A program made the position numbers and the translations under genes. The notes below the pieces were generated by a model. It was not told where the DNA came from. It did no database searches and was given only the letters and a program-made list of their open reading frames with translations. A stretch of DNA of 64,000 bases, taken from the NCBI GenBank assembly GCA_050084515.1, contig CM114272.1, positions 24,924,001 through 24,988,000 on the forward strand. The letters run 5' to 3'. This stretch comes from Blasia pusilla (taxonomy: Eukaryota > Marchantiophyta > Marchantiopsida > Blasiales). Shown here piece by piece: positions 1 through 11,235 of the stretch (the first letter of the stretch is position 1; every line of letters starts with the position of its first letter).

Positions 1-190
<190 letters not shown>

Positions 191-977
191 ACATACCGAC
201 CACTCCTATTGAGAAATCGACTTAAAATTTCCCAAAATTGATCAACTGTAGGAAAGAACTAGTTGAAATTGGCAAGTACAGAGCAAACTGCATAACTTTT
301 CTTTACTAATTACACTTTCCTACACTGAAATTGCTGCTCCAGGAGCTCAAAGTGTCAGAATTGAGCAATTTTGGGTACGTTTGAAAGCTCTCGATGAGCT
401 CTACAAGAAAGCTAAAACCAGCCTTCGGCATAATTCTAGCCGATACGGACTTTGACGGCTGTGTCGACCAAGAAAGCCCTAAAAAACGCCTCCAAAGTTT
501 TATCACCATCAAAGATCCACTTGAAATCTACATCCACTGAGCTCAGAGTAAAATTTCCTTCTCCCAAACTGAAATTGTGCCTTCTCTTGCCTCTCTTCTC
601 TCTTCAAACACAAAGTATTTCAAGTGATGTTGTCCTCCCGCTCTGATATCATGTGGAAAACTGCTAATCAAGCATAACTGGTGGAAAATGGCTGTCACAC
701 ACACACACACCACCATGGAGAACAAAATTTGCAATGAGAGAATGAGTGGAGGCTAGTCCTTTTCTCAATTATGTAGGGTTTGTACAAGAAATCCTAACCC
801 TATCCTTAACCATAGTCTCGAGTTAGCCTAATTGTGATTAACTAACCCTAATTAAGATAATCGTGCTTAACTGACTAACCAAGATTAAGCTTCCCTACTA
901 CGTGTGAGTGCCAAATGTAACTGTGTAGGTGTCTCATGAGCTAGATTGTAACTTAATCTTCAATACGAACATGCTAC
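191..977. other. Unassigned non-coding stretch
   Basis: No gene is recognisable. Short open frames on both strands lack any family motif. A small CA repeat lies near 694-710. If the neighbouring MULE extends leftwards, its missing 3' exon and its terminus would have to lie here or beyond the window; neither could be found. Confidence 0.5.
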
Positions 978-1526
978 TGCAACACGTTAGAATCGGACGA
1001 GTTGTGAGAAGCAGGCCGGTCCTGTCTCGAAAATCCTTGTGCAACCTGTCGGATTCCTTTGTCTTGCAAGAAGTATCTACACACGAAGCTTTGCAACTAT
1101 TGGAATTCGATGGGTTCTAGTTAACTTGCACTGAAGCAACGTGTCTGGATGTGAGAACTTGGAGATAGCCGCAACATGTCTGAATGCAAAGAGTGACATA
1201 GAGATGCAACTTGTCGGAATCTAACGGGTTACAGATCGAGTTAACTCGCATCCTTGCGGCTTGCAACCCATCCAGGTCAAACTATTTGCAGGCCTTGTAT
1301 ACATGCAACTTGCAACCCGTCGGGATTCGACAAGTTGCACACTCATGCAACCAGTCAGGTTCTGACGAGTTGCACAAACATTTCTTGTGCATGATATTGC
1401 GCTCCGACGGATGGGACACTAATGCAACCAGTCGAGTTCCGACGGGTAACACAAACATTCTTGATGCAACCCATCGGTTTCCGAGGGTTACACGCTCAAG
1501 CAACCTGTCGCATTCGACGGGTTGCT
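978..1526. repeat. Palindromic-motif array A (left flank of MULE)
   Basis: About ten copies of an imperfect 27-bp palindrome with half-sites close to GCAACCCGTCGG and CCGACGGGTTGC around a short centre. Clear copies are at 1312-1338, 1346-1374, 1423-1451, 1465-1493 and 1499-1526; weaker ones are near 978, 1039, 1091 and 1205. Spacing is irregular and the DNA between copies is unrelated. The array lies just downstream (on the minus strand) of a plausible GTAGGT donor at 1638, so it may be intronic or in the tail of the transposase gene. Confidence 0.85.
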
Positions 1527-1638
1527 TGGTTTTTGCGGTTTGAAATCCCTATAGTGCCCATGCTTCTCAACTTGAGCTGCAACTTTTGAAACAATTCTCA
1601 GCATGAGCTTGACATGACGAAATGCTAAACTCACCTAC

Positions 1639-3137
1639 CGCATGAAGTTTCCCCATTGTCTCATTCGTACAGTCCACCAACTGAGCCAAGAGCACAACTC
1701 TTTGTACTTTCCCTCAATCGCATGCTTCCTCCACCATCCATGAAGTTCTTCTTGGTACTCCATGGCATGTTTCAAGGTTTAGCTGTCCTTGGAGCAGTTG
1801 AGTAGAGTGACATGCTTTGTCCTCTTATTCTCCTTGATGCAAGATTTGATGTACCTGGTCACAGACTGTTGCCAATGGAAAGCATCCGACCTTTCCCTCT
1901 CTAGATGTACCTCTCCACCCCAAAACACTTCCCTGATAGAAATCCACCTAGGTTGTGCATTGTCCGCCATGAATCCATAAATTTCCAGAGGTGGCCTTTT
2001 GCTTTCCTTCACCACCTCCAATAAGAGTAACCAGCACATCTTCAAACTGCCAACGTCTTCTACTTTTATCTCACATACAAATATAATTTTGCGTCCCTTC
2101 TCCACATGGTCATAAACGTGAGCATCCATGGTCAACCATCCATTTGGCACTCAGTAGCAAATATCAAAGCTTACCTTGTTGCCGTAGAGATCTTCCCCTT
2201 CCCTCATTCGATCTATAAGATCGAGGCCACTCGACCGCCCTGTCGTTGACATTTTGAAGACATAAGCCCTAGATCCGTCGCCTCCCTTGGCCATGAACTG
2301 CCATCTCTAAATAAATGGAAATATGGAGTTGGCCTTGATTATGGAAATGGCATCCATTTTGACCGTCTATCCATCCAGTACTCATATCTGACGCAACAAA
2401 TTTCGGAAGCATTCAGGATCAGCGAGAAATGCGAGATTTTCCTAGAGTTGTTTCTCCTCAACAATGTGATCTCGCCTTGCTCAGGGATTCCATGCAATTG
2501 TTGACAAATTTGTGATGTTGTTGTTAACTTGATCACTCCGGGATTTGATCCCGGAGAGTTTCTATATACCTCGGCCACTTTATTTGCCACATCCTCCTTC
2601 ATGTGTCTCTGAATTGTACCGGTAACAAGGGGAATGTGGGAGCCAACATGAACTGCCAACCTGGTGTACTCGGACGTAGAACTGAAGTCGTGCATAATGA
2701 AAAATATGTATGCATGACACGCTCCAACGCAGTCGGTTGTTACAAACGTGTGAAGTTGGAGTCGATGTCAGATCTACTGAGCTGGGAGTGGCAAACGTAG
2801 AGCTCGGTGCACTAGGAAATTCCGGAATATCTACTTGGGAAACAGAGGAATTCAGAGGCAAGCCATAAACTCTATATTGACCATTTTTTAGAGGTAGGAG
2901 ATTCGATACTTTGTAGCCAGCTATCACTGGCTGGACTGTCTCACCTACAATATCCTCCGTACCGTCCACCCTAACATCCTTGGAAACAAAGATTGTTCCA
3001 ATTTGGAGAAGAAATTGCACTGAGAGGAAATTTTCATCCACTAGTATGTAAGACTCACGAACTTGCGGTCGAATTATTTCTGATTGAGGAAGGGCCGCTA
3101 GATGATTGCCACAAGTGAGTTTCACATAATTATCCAT
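1639..3137 (-). pseudogene. MULE-type DDE transposase, degenerate
   Basis: The open segment at 2150-1779 has the layout of a Mutator-like transposase core. WLTMDAHVYD holds the first catalytic Asp (codon near 2124-2126). GFMADNAQ holds the second (near 1962-1964). DAFHWQQSVTRYI matches the Cys/His-containing helix that follows in MULEs. Continuing in frame past a TAA (1779-1781) is a Trp-rich stretch, WLSWWTVRMRQWGNFM, similar to the region ahead of the third acidic residue, ending at a GTAGGT donor (1638). Upstream, the frame opens at ATG 3137-3135 and runs to about 2700. A second frame covers 2695-2339, and a third open piece ends at a GTAAGC donor near 2175. In-frame stops and frame changes make this copy defective or incompletely modelled. 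The third acidic residue was not found. The DDE assignment rests on motif spacing, not on an alignment. Confidence 0.6.
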
Positions 3138-3200
3138 TCCTTGATTATTCCGCCCGGTGGAGAATGAGAAGAAGAACAAGAAAAAGAATGAGAATGTTTA

Positions 3201-3207
3201 ATTTATA
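3201..3207 (-). promoter_or_regulatory. TATA box of the minus-strand MULE gene
   Basis: Minus-strand TATAAAT lies 64 bp upstream of the ATG at 3137, a normal plant spacing for a short pyrimidine-rich leader. The leader itself (3180-3140) is CT-rich on the gene strand. Confidence 0.55.
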
Positions 3208-3298
3208 GTGAATAGTGACTGTTATTCTCCTCATAGAATTTGACTGACGAGATTTTGTTTGGTAGGTGACATTGTCTGACGCAATGGATTCAATCCCG

Positions 3299-3430
3299 TT
3301 GCAACCTATCCGAGTCCGACGGGTTGCAAATTTTGGGACTCAGACACGTGGATTGCAAAGCCACGAAGTACCATCTTCTGTTAGAGTCCGAGTGGAACTT
3401 GCAACTCGTCGGAGTCCGTTGGGTTGGTAT
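3299..3430. repeat. Palindromic-motif array B (between divergent genes)
   Basis: Two copies of the 27-bp palindrome family are seen here (about 3301-3329 and 3399-3427). They are followed by further degenerate half-sites to 3694. The array sits in the intergenic space between the two divergent TATA boxes. Confidence 0.8.
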
Positions 3431-3722
3431 CCCCTGCCTATCTGACCTGTTTGATTGGAGTTGGGATCCACGATACCTCTCATGGATTTGCTACGGCAAC
3501 CCATTGGGGGCTGCGACAGGTTGGAAAGGCATCTAACCTCGCTTTCCCTTTTGGAGGTAACTGAGTTACGGGAGGGATATCGCATCAATTTCTCTTTTCC
3601 AATGAACCGCAAACCGTGAGTGCAGTTTTGCCATATGGTGGGAAGTGTCCAACCTAGGGTAGACCTTGTAACTTGTCGGAGGTCAATGTGTTGCCTCAAG
3701 ACTATGCTTTGCCGCCTTCTTA

Positions 3723-4018
3723 CCCAAGGACGAGGGAAGCATGCAAGGTCTCCGAGGGGTTGCCTAGGTACCTCACCTTGTTCCCCCAAGATGAGAGAAG
3801 CATCCAACCCGTTGGTCCCCGACAGTTGCATGGGTAACTTGCCTTGTTACCCCAGGACGAGGGAAGCGTGCAACACGTCGGTCTCGGAAAGGTTGCTTGG
3901 GTACCTCGCCTTGTTACCCCCAAGACAAGGGAAGCGTGCAACCCGTCGGTCTCCGACGAGTTGCCTGGGTATCTCGCCTTGTTACCCAGGGACAAGGGAT
4001 GCGTGCAACCCGTCCAAA
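3723..4018. repeat. Minisatellite of about 66 bp containing the palindrome motif
   Basis: Five tandem units begin with variants of CCCAAGACGAGGGAAGC at 3723, 3785, 3852, 3917 and 3985, a period of 62-68 bp. Each unit carries one copy of the palindrome family (the best is near 3938-3965) followed by CTTGTTACCC. The tract ends about 70 bp upstream of the TATA box at 4091, so it could act as an upstream regulatory repeat. Confidence 0.88.
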
Positions 4019-4090
4019 GTTCCATAACGGCCGACACGTCGCCGTCAGTATGACCCAATGACCCAACGGTCAGCTCAACGGCTCGAAAAG

Positions 4091-4098
4091 TATAAAAG
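4091..4098 (+). promoter_or_regulatory. TATA box of the plus-strand element gene
   Basis: TATAAAAG sits directly downstream of the minisatellite. A start about 30 bp further on would give a leader of about 240 nt before the first in-frame ATG at 4358. The leader holds another open frame starting at 4135, so an alternative start is possible. Confidence 0.6.
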
Positions 4099-5587
4099 GC
4101 TGAGATTTCGCTCCATTTTTCATTTTGCGATTTCATGTGCTATTCCTCGCAGCAGCTGACGTTACCTTTCCGCGGCCAAACTCGGTTACATTCATCCCTT
4201 CGTTGGAAGGTTACGATGATCCAGCACCCGACGCTTCGAGGGTTTGATTTTGGCAAGCCCATCCGCTGGAGGGTCACGACGCTTCATCACGAAACGCTTC
4301 GAGGGATCTATCGTGCACAAAAGCAGATTAGATTGTCGAGGAGGAAGAACACACACAATGTGCACCATGACGAGAAAGAAAACACAAGCAACCAAGGTAG
4401 GGAGCATCACTCCCAAGTCCATCAGGACTCCTGCATCACCATCTCCAAGTCCTAGTTCGGCGAATGAGATAAGGCAATAAGAAATAGAGGAGCGGGAAAG
4501 GGAAGTAGATATGCACAGGCATGAGGTTCTAGAAAAACGTGTTATGGAGAAGCTCGCCAAGCAAAACGCCGAGGCTGAGGCATCGAAGGCCTTGAAGAAA
4601 AGAGTCGTGGATGAGAAACGCGAGAAGAAACGTCTTGACGCCTCCGTCAGGATAGCAGAATTGGCGAAAGCTCAAAGGGAAAAAGAAGTCGCCATTGAAG
4701 GAAGCCCTGCCCGTCCAACAGAGAGTGTTGAGATGCAGGAAATATGTCTGATGAGGTCTTGGGATACCATGAATCTAAAATCGGCTGAGGAAACAGTCAA
4801 AGTTCAAGTGACGGACAATGAGGTCATTAAGACAACAAGTGTGGAGATGATGGACATCTCTGAAGAAGCAGGAGAAGAGTCTTCGTCGTCTTTGAGCCCG
4901 GTGGAAGAAATCAACCTTTATCGAATCGATGAGTTTCACGTGGACTTGCCAGCTCCTGTCCCATAGCAGTTGGCAGGCCTAGATACCGACCCAATCTTTG
5001 AGTGGGTAAGAAAAATCGGGTTAAGTGAAGGCTCATTATGCAATTCATTGGCAAAACATTGTATTTTATTGACTTGGTCCCCATTGTGGCAGATTGTTAA
5101 GCAGATGGCACTGATGGAGGGCCAAAAGGCCCCAAGAATTCCACTATGTTGATTGCGGACAACGGAGTACGTCCGCAAAATTCAGTCGGAGGTGGACATT
5201 GCACAGTTGAAAGAGTCGGCAACGACTGCATCCTACATCAACAACTTCCCTCCGTTCTATGTTCAGCCTTACGATGAACATGGAGCCCAAGCTTTGGTGA
5301 CGGAAGAGGACTTAGAGGCGTTGGATACATTCTGGAGGATGAGAGATCAGGAGTTCAGAAGAGCGATTGAAGAACCCAATTTAGCTGGATGCAGAACCTC
5401 TACTTCTTCATCTGGGATGGAAACCACAGATGCATGGCATGGACGCAGTTTGCAGAGGAGCGCCCCATTTCATCGGAGGCGCATTTTGCGTGAAGATAGT
5501 CGTGCTCCATCCATTTCCTCATCACATGGCAACAGTGGAAATGCAGGCGATGAATACGTAAGTTTTGTCTTCCTTAAGTTTGATTGC

Positions 5588-5966
5588 TTCAACCCCTCGG
5601 ACTCTGACGGGTTGCATAATTGGAAAGCTTAAAGATGGGCAGGAATGATTTGAGTCTCTTGCCACCATCCTGTTTGTGGTCAAGGTCATAGTCAAGCAAA
5701 CCGTCGGAGTCCGACGGGTTGCCTGGTGGCCATGCACACCAGATTAATCCGGGATATTGAAACTAGTCGAACATCGATGGGTGGAAAAATGACTACACGA
5801 TTTCTTCTTTCTTCAATCCGTCAAACTCCGACGAGTTACACAATGAGAGGTAACAAATCATTGGATGCCTAAAAGTAACTCGTCAGAGTCTGACGAGTTG
5901 TTGGACTATCCGCTATTTTTTGGATACTTTTGGCCGAAAGCAACTCGTCGGACTCCGACGGGTTGC
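5588..5966. repeat. Palindromic-motif array C (inferred intron 1)
   Basis: Copies lie at about 5589-5616, 5696-5722, 5813-5840, 5876-5903 and 5940-5966. The 5696 and 5940 copies are almost perfect palindromes. All lie between the donor at 5558 and the inferred acceptor at 6001. Confidence 0.88.
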
Positions 5967-6964
5967 ATTTTCCAATATGGTTGAACTTCAATGACCCAAA
6001 GGACATTACAGACAAAAATCTACGCGTGATGTATGATGCAGTGGTCGAAGGTAGGGATAACATTCCGAGCTTCGTGAAGCCTGACAATTTTTTCGAAGGA
6101 GATGCGGAGGAGCAAGCCCTCAAGACAACAGAGTTGGTGGCAAAGGTCGTCACCGCGAAAGACAAATCCACATTGGGTTTGAAAGCCAAGGCGAGGGGAT
6201 CAAGGAATTATGAGGCCGAGTCTTCTAGAAAATAGGCTGAGTCCTCAAGGCGAGAGGCGGAATCGTTCAGGCGCACGAGGCGAGAGGACCGGACTAGGTC
6301 CTCGTCCAAGAGAACTCCTCTAGAGTCTTAGGTAACAGAGACTCTAACAAGCTGACAGTAGACTCGGGAGAAGCGAAAGCGGGAGGCGTCTGGTTCGTAT
6401 GAGGGAGGAGATAAGGATGTGGAATATACTCCATCATCCTTGGGCAGGCATAGGGAAACTACCACCAGGACAAATGTCCTTATTCACTTGACTCATCTTG
6501 TCGATGAGCTGCAGAGTTTCAATTCTCAGGAGTCGAGTCCTGCCATCGACAAATTAACCGTGTTGGGACGAAAACTCCTTTGAAACAGGCACATCCTCTG
6601 GACGGTGCATGGGGTTGTTGAGGAGGTGGCGGTGGACCTCCTCATTGCGGATCTGCCTTCTGGGTTTGGCTTGTGGGACAACAATCCGTCTGACACTGTC
6701 CTAGACTGGAATGTCCCGCTTTTGTACATACAGATTATGTTGTTGTTTTCTTTTGCGGATGTGTTTCTGAGTGACAAGGGATGTTTCTTGGATCTCACTA
6801 GAGGGAGCTAAGACGAGCTCTTCAACCTTCAGTGGGTGAAGAGGTTGTTGAAGTGGAGGACGGCGCAATCATGGGTAATTAAAAATGAGTATCCACTTAG
6901 ATCGGCGACGACTCAAGTTCGGGTAAGTCCTCTTTTTCAATGAATTGAGTTTGTTCAGAAATTC

Positions 6965-7471
6965 AACCCGTCACATCCCAACATCTTGTGTCTGCGGTGT
7001 TGCAATCCGACTGGAAGCGACGGGTTGCAAATTCACCAACAAGTCTCCATTGACTGCAACCCGTCGAAACCCGACATGTTGCAAGTAGAATGCTTTTCCA
7101 CATGTTTATGGAGTGATGCAATCCGTCTAAAAGCGACGGGTTGCTCTCATATTAGGAACTTCTCAACTCTGAACCATTGTATTGGGTTGTAAGCCAACCA
7201 TCGGACTCCGACAGGTGGAGATTCTTTCCAGCAAAATGAGCAATCTGTTGGCTTCCGACTGGTTTCTCATAGCAAAGAAATCCACTTAGAGCTGTAAAAA
7301 AACCCATCGGACTCCGACAAGTTGTTGTTCTGTCAGGTCTCTAGGCCAAGTTTGGACGGGTTGGTAATCACTATGGACTAGTATGACGGGTTTAAAAGCA
7401 ACATGTCGGACTTCGACAGGTTGCTCCTCTACCTAGCCAAATGAGCAACCCGTCAGATCCCGACGGGTTGC
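6965..7471. repeat. Palindromic-motif array D (inferred intron 2)
   Basis: About nine copies lie here, near 7003, 7055, 7119, 7195, 7243, 7300, 7400 and 7445-7471, with a half-site near 6965. They fall inside the 6923-7557 inferred intron. Some copies have a GCAATCCGTCT/AGCGACGGGTTGC variant (7003, 7119), suggesting subfamilies. Confidence 0.88.
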
Positions 7472-8202
7472 ACATTGTGTCACTATATCGAGAGTAGACC
7501 AGTGGTCTACTAGCTTTTTCTTTTTGCTGACATTCTTTTCCACATGCTTATTCAAAGTTGGACCACTCATTTGTCTTAGCGGGCCTATCAGGGGCGAGTA
7601 TCAAAGGCACCCGACACAGTGGCAGGAACATTCTCTACCTTGAGGGAAGGCCTGAACTTTTTGACCTTTGCAAAGAGGCAAAGGCGGATTACAAGAGGCT
7701 AGTGGGAGTATACAACTCTCCTCCAAAGCCAACAGCTCTAGTTCCAGAACCACCATTGATAGTCACACCATCGTCACTTCCTACTATTATAAAAATCGAG
7801 AGGGTAAAGTCGACAGTAATTCTGGAAGAGCTATCGGACAATGATGAGTGAGTTCAAAGATTTCTTGGACCCAGCTTGATTGAAGCATTTTGGAGTAGGA
7901 ATTTAGTGCTTTCCAAGGACGGAGCACATATTGATACTGGATGGGTGTCACCTTGCAGAGCATACAAGATTTACTGTTGAGGAAGGCGTTCGGACTCAAA
8001 TCATGTTACATGGGACTGTTATGGTGTATCTAGGGGGGGCTAAGGCTCTCCAATTCCCCAACATTTACAATCCCTATCTACAATCGGCCAGAGGAGCCAC
8101 TTGTATCCCAAGACATTCCATTTGTACAAGAACCTATGAGAGCTAAGAGTAAATTTGTAGATAACTAGATAAAATATACATTTCGGAGCTTCCCTCAGAT
8201 GT

Positions 8203-8208
8203 AATAAA
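8203..8208 (+). terminator. Polyadenylation signal AATAAA
   Basis: AATAAA about 350 bp past the stop of the plus-strand element gene, followed by T-rich sequence. It is consistent with the 3' end of that unit, upstream of array E. The 7852-8200 stretch has short open frames but no recognisable product. Confidence 0.4.
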
Positions 8209-8309
8209 GGACAATAAGTTTTTGAACCATGATGGTTTTTGTAAACTTTTGCTGATTTTTTTTTCGTTCTTGTTGATTCTGTTGGTCTATCTACTCGGCT
8301 GCTTATTTT

Positions 8310-8726
8310 GCAACCCGTCGGATTCTGTCAGGTTGCAACTTGTCACAATATTTTAAACCCCTTTCAAGCAACCTGTCGGATTCCGACAGGTTGGCTGCTT
8401 GCGTGATCCCACTCTTTTCCTATTAGTCCAATTTTTTAGGCATTCTGGCATGCTTCTTCACTTTTGCCTCATTCCCTCATTATCGTCACATCATTCTTCT
8501 CTAGTATTGTATTTCTCAGATGTGTTGGATTCCTACTACCTGTCGGATTCTCATGTCGGATTCCTAACCTGTCGGATTCTCATGTCGGATTCTTATGGGT
8601 TGCAGGGCGAAATGGAATCACTTGTCAAGATCCTTCTTTTATTGTGGTGTGTTTGCTTGCAAGGGTTTCAACCCATCGGATTTTGACGGGTTGGAAGGGG
8701 TGCAACCTGTCGGATTCTGACATTTA
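8310..8726. repeat. Palindromic-motif array E (right flank of MULE)
   Basis: Copies lie at about 8310-8336, 8368-8394, 8659-8686 and 8700-8722, plus a run of repeated CTGTCGGATTCTCATGTCGGATTC half-site units at 8538-8590. The favoured centre here is GATTC rather than GASTC, so these copies form a sub-group distinct from arrays C and D. Confidence 0.85.
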
Positions 8727-8729
8727 GGG

Positions 8730-10985
8730 TCTGAATGAAGGGACATGGGTGCATCAGTTCCTCTTTACTCCTAACATCTATCAACCTTTTGGTTCAATTT
8801 TTGTCTCAGTCTGATCATATTTTCTTCTTGATGCATATATTTCTCAATGGCTGAGGGAATAGTGAAACCAAGTTGTCAAACACTCAACCGTCCATGGTAT
8901 ACATTATGTTCCTATTCATGAGCCACCATCATCCAATGATGTCGTGAAAGTCTTCGACTACCATCACTGATGAGTGATTTGTTATGTTGTAGAAAAACCC
9001 CTCATGGATGAGTATTGATCAGATGGGATATTTAATGCCTTTTGCAAGAAGAGTCAACAATCCATAATGTCAACCACATCTTTAGAGAAGTTAAACCTTG
9101 AAGTGCACATGAGTCTATTGAGACCATAGTTAGAGTCTTTATTTGAACCTTTCATTGAGATAAAATTGCTACTTCTGATCCAATTATCTGCCGATGGTCC
9201 ACCAACAATAATACCCCTCTACCCAACTTACTGTAGAGCTGGCTTAGACAGGCAATGTGAAGAAAATTGGGCTCACATGGAGAGTGATGGAAGGATGTAT
9301 GTAGTGGTCTTGTGATGTCTACTTGTTTTTCCAAGCCAGGAAAAAGAAGGTTACTTTAGGCCCGAATGTGATCCACTTGCTACTCTCTTCTAAAGATTTA
9401 ATGAATTTGAAAGCAAACAAAAATTCAAAAATGTCAAAAAGTTTAGAAGAGAGGAGGCGGATTCGGCCCTTTTTTTTTAAGAGAGACTCTCCTCTCTTAC
9501 TCTCTCCTACCAGAATACGAGCCCCCTATGTTGTCCTGTCAACGAAAACTCATCGTGATGATTCGCGCTACCAAGCATGAACCAACTATCCAATCATTCA
9601 AACAAGACCAAACAAGAAAACACATCTGACTTGCACGCTTCGGCCTACGGACCGTAAAACGCCTCTAGGCACTCCTTATGTGTCATGCCTTTGATTTCTT
9701 TAAGCCACATTGACGAAAGATACAGAAGATCCATGGACCAACCCTTCAAAGTCTCCATGGTGTCGGAGCTTAACTACCTACTTCTGCAATTACACTCCCT
9801 CTTCTCGAAGACAAAGGAGCGGCAGTACATAGATATCCCTATTGGTAAGACTTGAATTTGTAGGGGCTAGCAGCTCACATGTGCATTTGGTGCTGAAATT
9901 GAAAGAGCATCTAACTTAATTGAAGGAAAAAGTCGTATGTCTTTCAATGAAGCCTTACTAACTACAAGAATTAAAAAATCAGGTACAAATGCCCCGATTA
10001 TGAAAACGAGCAGAGTTTTTTGCCGATTTGATCTTGATTGATTACTCTTCTCTAGAGCGAGAGGATATTACCGACCAAAAGGTTTCAAGTTTGGTGAAGG
10101 CGTTTCCCACTAAAAGGGTGGATTTCACGTATGGAATTGCAGAGGAGAAGAGAGGAAAAGATAGCGATTTAGTGGCAGGTTCTAAGAACATTGTCAGAAA
10201 ACATTGGGGATTGTGGAGGAAGTTTTGGATCTTGCTACAACGGGCATGGTTACAAGCATGTAGTTCAAAGAAATAGCATCAATATTCTCTTTTGGCAGCT
10301 AAGGTTACTTCTTTCCTCAAATGTTGTCTGTCATGCCGGTCACACTATGTAGATGTGCATTGTATTCCTCCATCACATTTTTACATAGTGTGGGCGGCCC
10401 AGGGACCATGGTAGGTAGGTGCTGTATCTCAGATATATCTTTCTTCACTTTTTGTGCCGCTGAAGTGAACCTTGAACTTGGTACTACTATGGTAATAATA
10501 CTCCTATTGTATAAGCCCGTATATGCATATCCCAATTTTTTCCACTATTAACAAGATAATGATTGATCAATACAAAATGAATTGTTATATAAGTATCCTT
10601 GGAGGGCTGGGAGCTTCCACACTGGCCATTGTAAGGCTTTATTTAGGATGGGCGTAAATGGGAAATCTCTTATTCAATGCCACCTTCGATTATACATCTA
10701 CCTTTCCTCTCCTTTGAATAGAGCGCTTGTGTGGAATTGTTGCGTGAATTGTTGCATGAATTCTCAAATGGAGACCATAATAGTTGATATCCATTCAATG
10801 TAGCGATGTAGATTTGGTTCGTGGCATCTGACACGGAAGCCCTGTCCGTAGTGCAACTTTGAATACTATAAGGTTACTACACACATTCTGTGAGAGGATA
10901 GTCTGCTAAATTGCGTGACTATCACCTTCAGGTCCTCTCGCTAGACCCGTCCTCTCTTTGGACCCGTACGTAGATTCACGAGGAG
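8730..10985. other. Intergenic stretch without a supported gene
   Basis: Open frames are short (under 90 codons), on both strands and without recognisable motifs. A weakly coding-like plus-strand segment (about 9690-10270) has several stops and could be a decayed gene fragment, but no family is recognised. The palindrome family is absent, which helps place the right limit of the MULE near 8.73 kb. Confidence 0.5.
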
Positions 10986-10987
10986 TT

Positions 10988-11039
10988 TCTCTCTCACACT
11001 CCTCTCTCTCTCTCTCTCTCTCCCTCTCTCTCTCTCTCC
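10988..11039. repeat. (CT)n microsatellite
   Basis: A nearly pure CT dinucleotide tract of about 50 bp with a few interruptions, directly ahead of a short tandem duplication. Confidence 0.95.
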
Positions 11040-11040
11040 A

Positions 11041-11140
11041 CTTCTACTGCCCCATATGGGATTTCCTCTTTGCCACTCTCTCACTCTGGTCACTTCTGCT
11101 GCCCCATCTGGGATTGCCTCTTCGCCACTGGCCAAGTTGA
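11041..11140. repeat. Two-copy tandem repeat of about 50 bp
   Basis: Two adjacent units start with CACTTCTACTGCCCCAT and CACTTCTGCTGCCCCAT and continue with GGGATT(T/G)CCTCTT(T/C)GCCACT. The copies differ at several positions. Confidence 0.85.
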
Positions 11141-11235
11141 GTCTCCTCATGATACCATAGGTTTGGTTTGGTGGTTACATAGTTTGTCATTTTTGTGATC
11201 ATCACAAATCTGCTACAGGTTTGAAGGTGGAAGCA

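Larger units (their letters stand above)
4358..7851 (+). pseudogene. Unrecognised MULE-associated gene, three exons, stop-riddled
   Basis: A single frame can be followed through three phase-0 exons: 4358-5557 (donor GTAAGT), 6002-6922 (donor GTAAGT) and 7558-7851 (TGA). They would encode about 800 codons. There is no frameshift, but nine in-frame stops occur: at 4478, 4964, 5150, 6233, 6329, 6353, 6359, 6581 and 6809. Exon 1 encodes a charged, probably coiled-coil stretch (residues near 4511-4700 rich in Lys, Glu, Arg, Ala). Exon 2 has an Arg/Ser/Glu-rich segment (near 6215-6330) and then a more hydrophobic globular-looking part. The two inferred introns (5558-6001 and 6923-7557) carry the palindrome arrays. 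No family is recognised. Its position opposite a MULE transposase suggests an accessory protein comparable in role to mudrB or VANB/VANC; that is inference. Confidence 0.5.

Noticed and set aside
4358-6922. Stop codons as proof of C-to-T deamination
   Set aside because: TAA, TAG and TGA can always be derived from CAA, CAG and CGA, so the stops alone carry no information; a comparison with intact copies is needed.
978-8726. CRISPR-like repeat arrays
   Set aside because: The palindromes diverge from each other, spacing is irregular (about 30 bp to several hundred bp), the sequence is a plant nuclear genome, and no cas gene is present.
10028-10803. Short open frames between the MULE and the Harbinger element
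   Set aside because: They are under 90 codons, overlap on both strands and show no recognisable motif.
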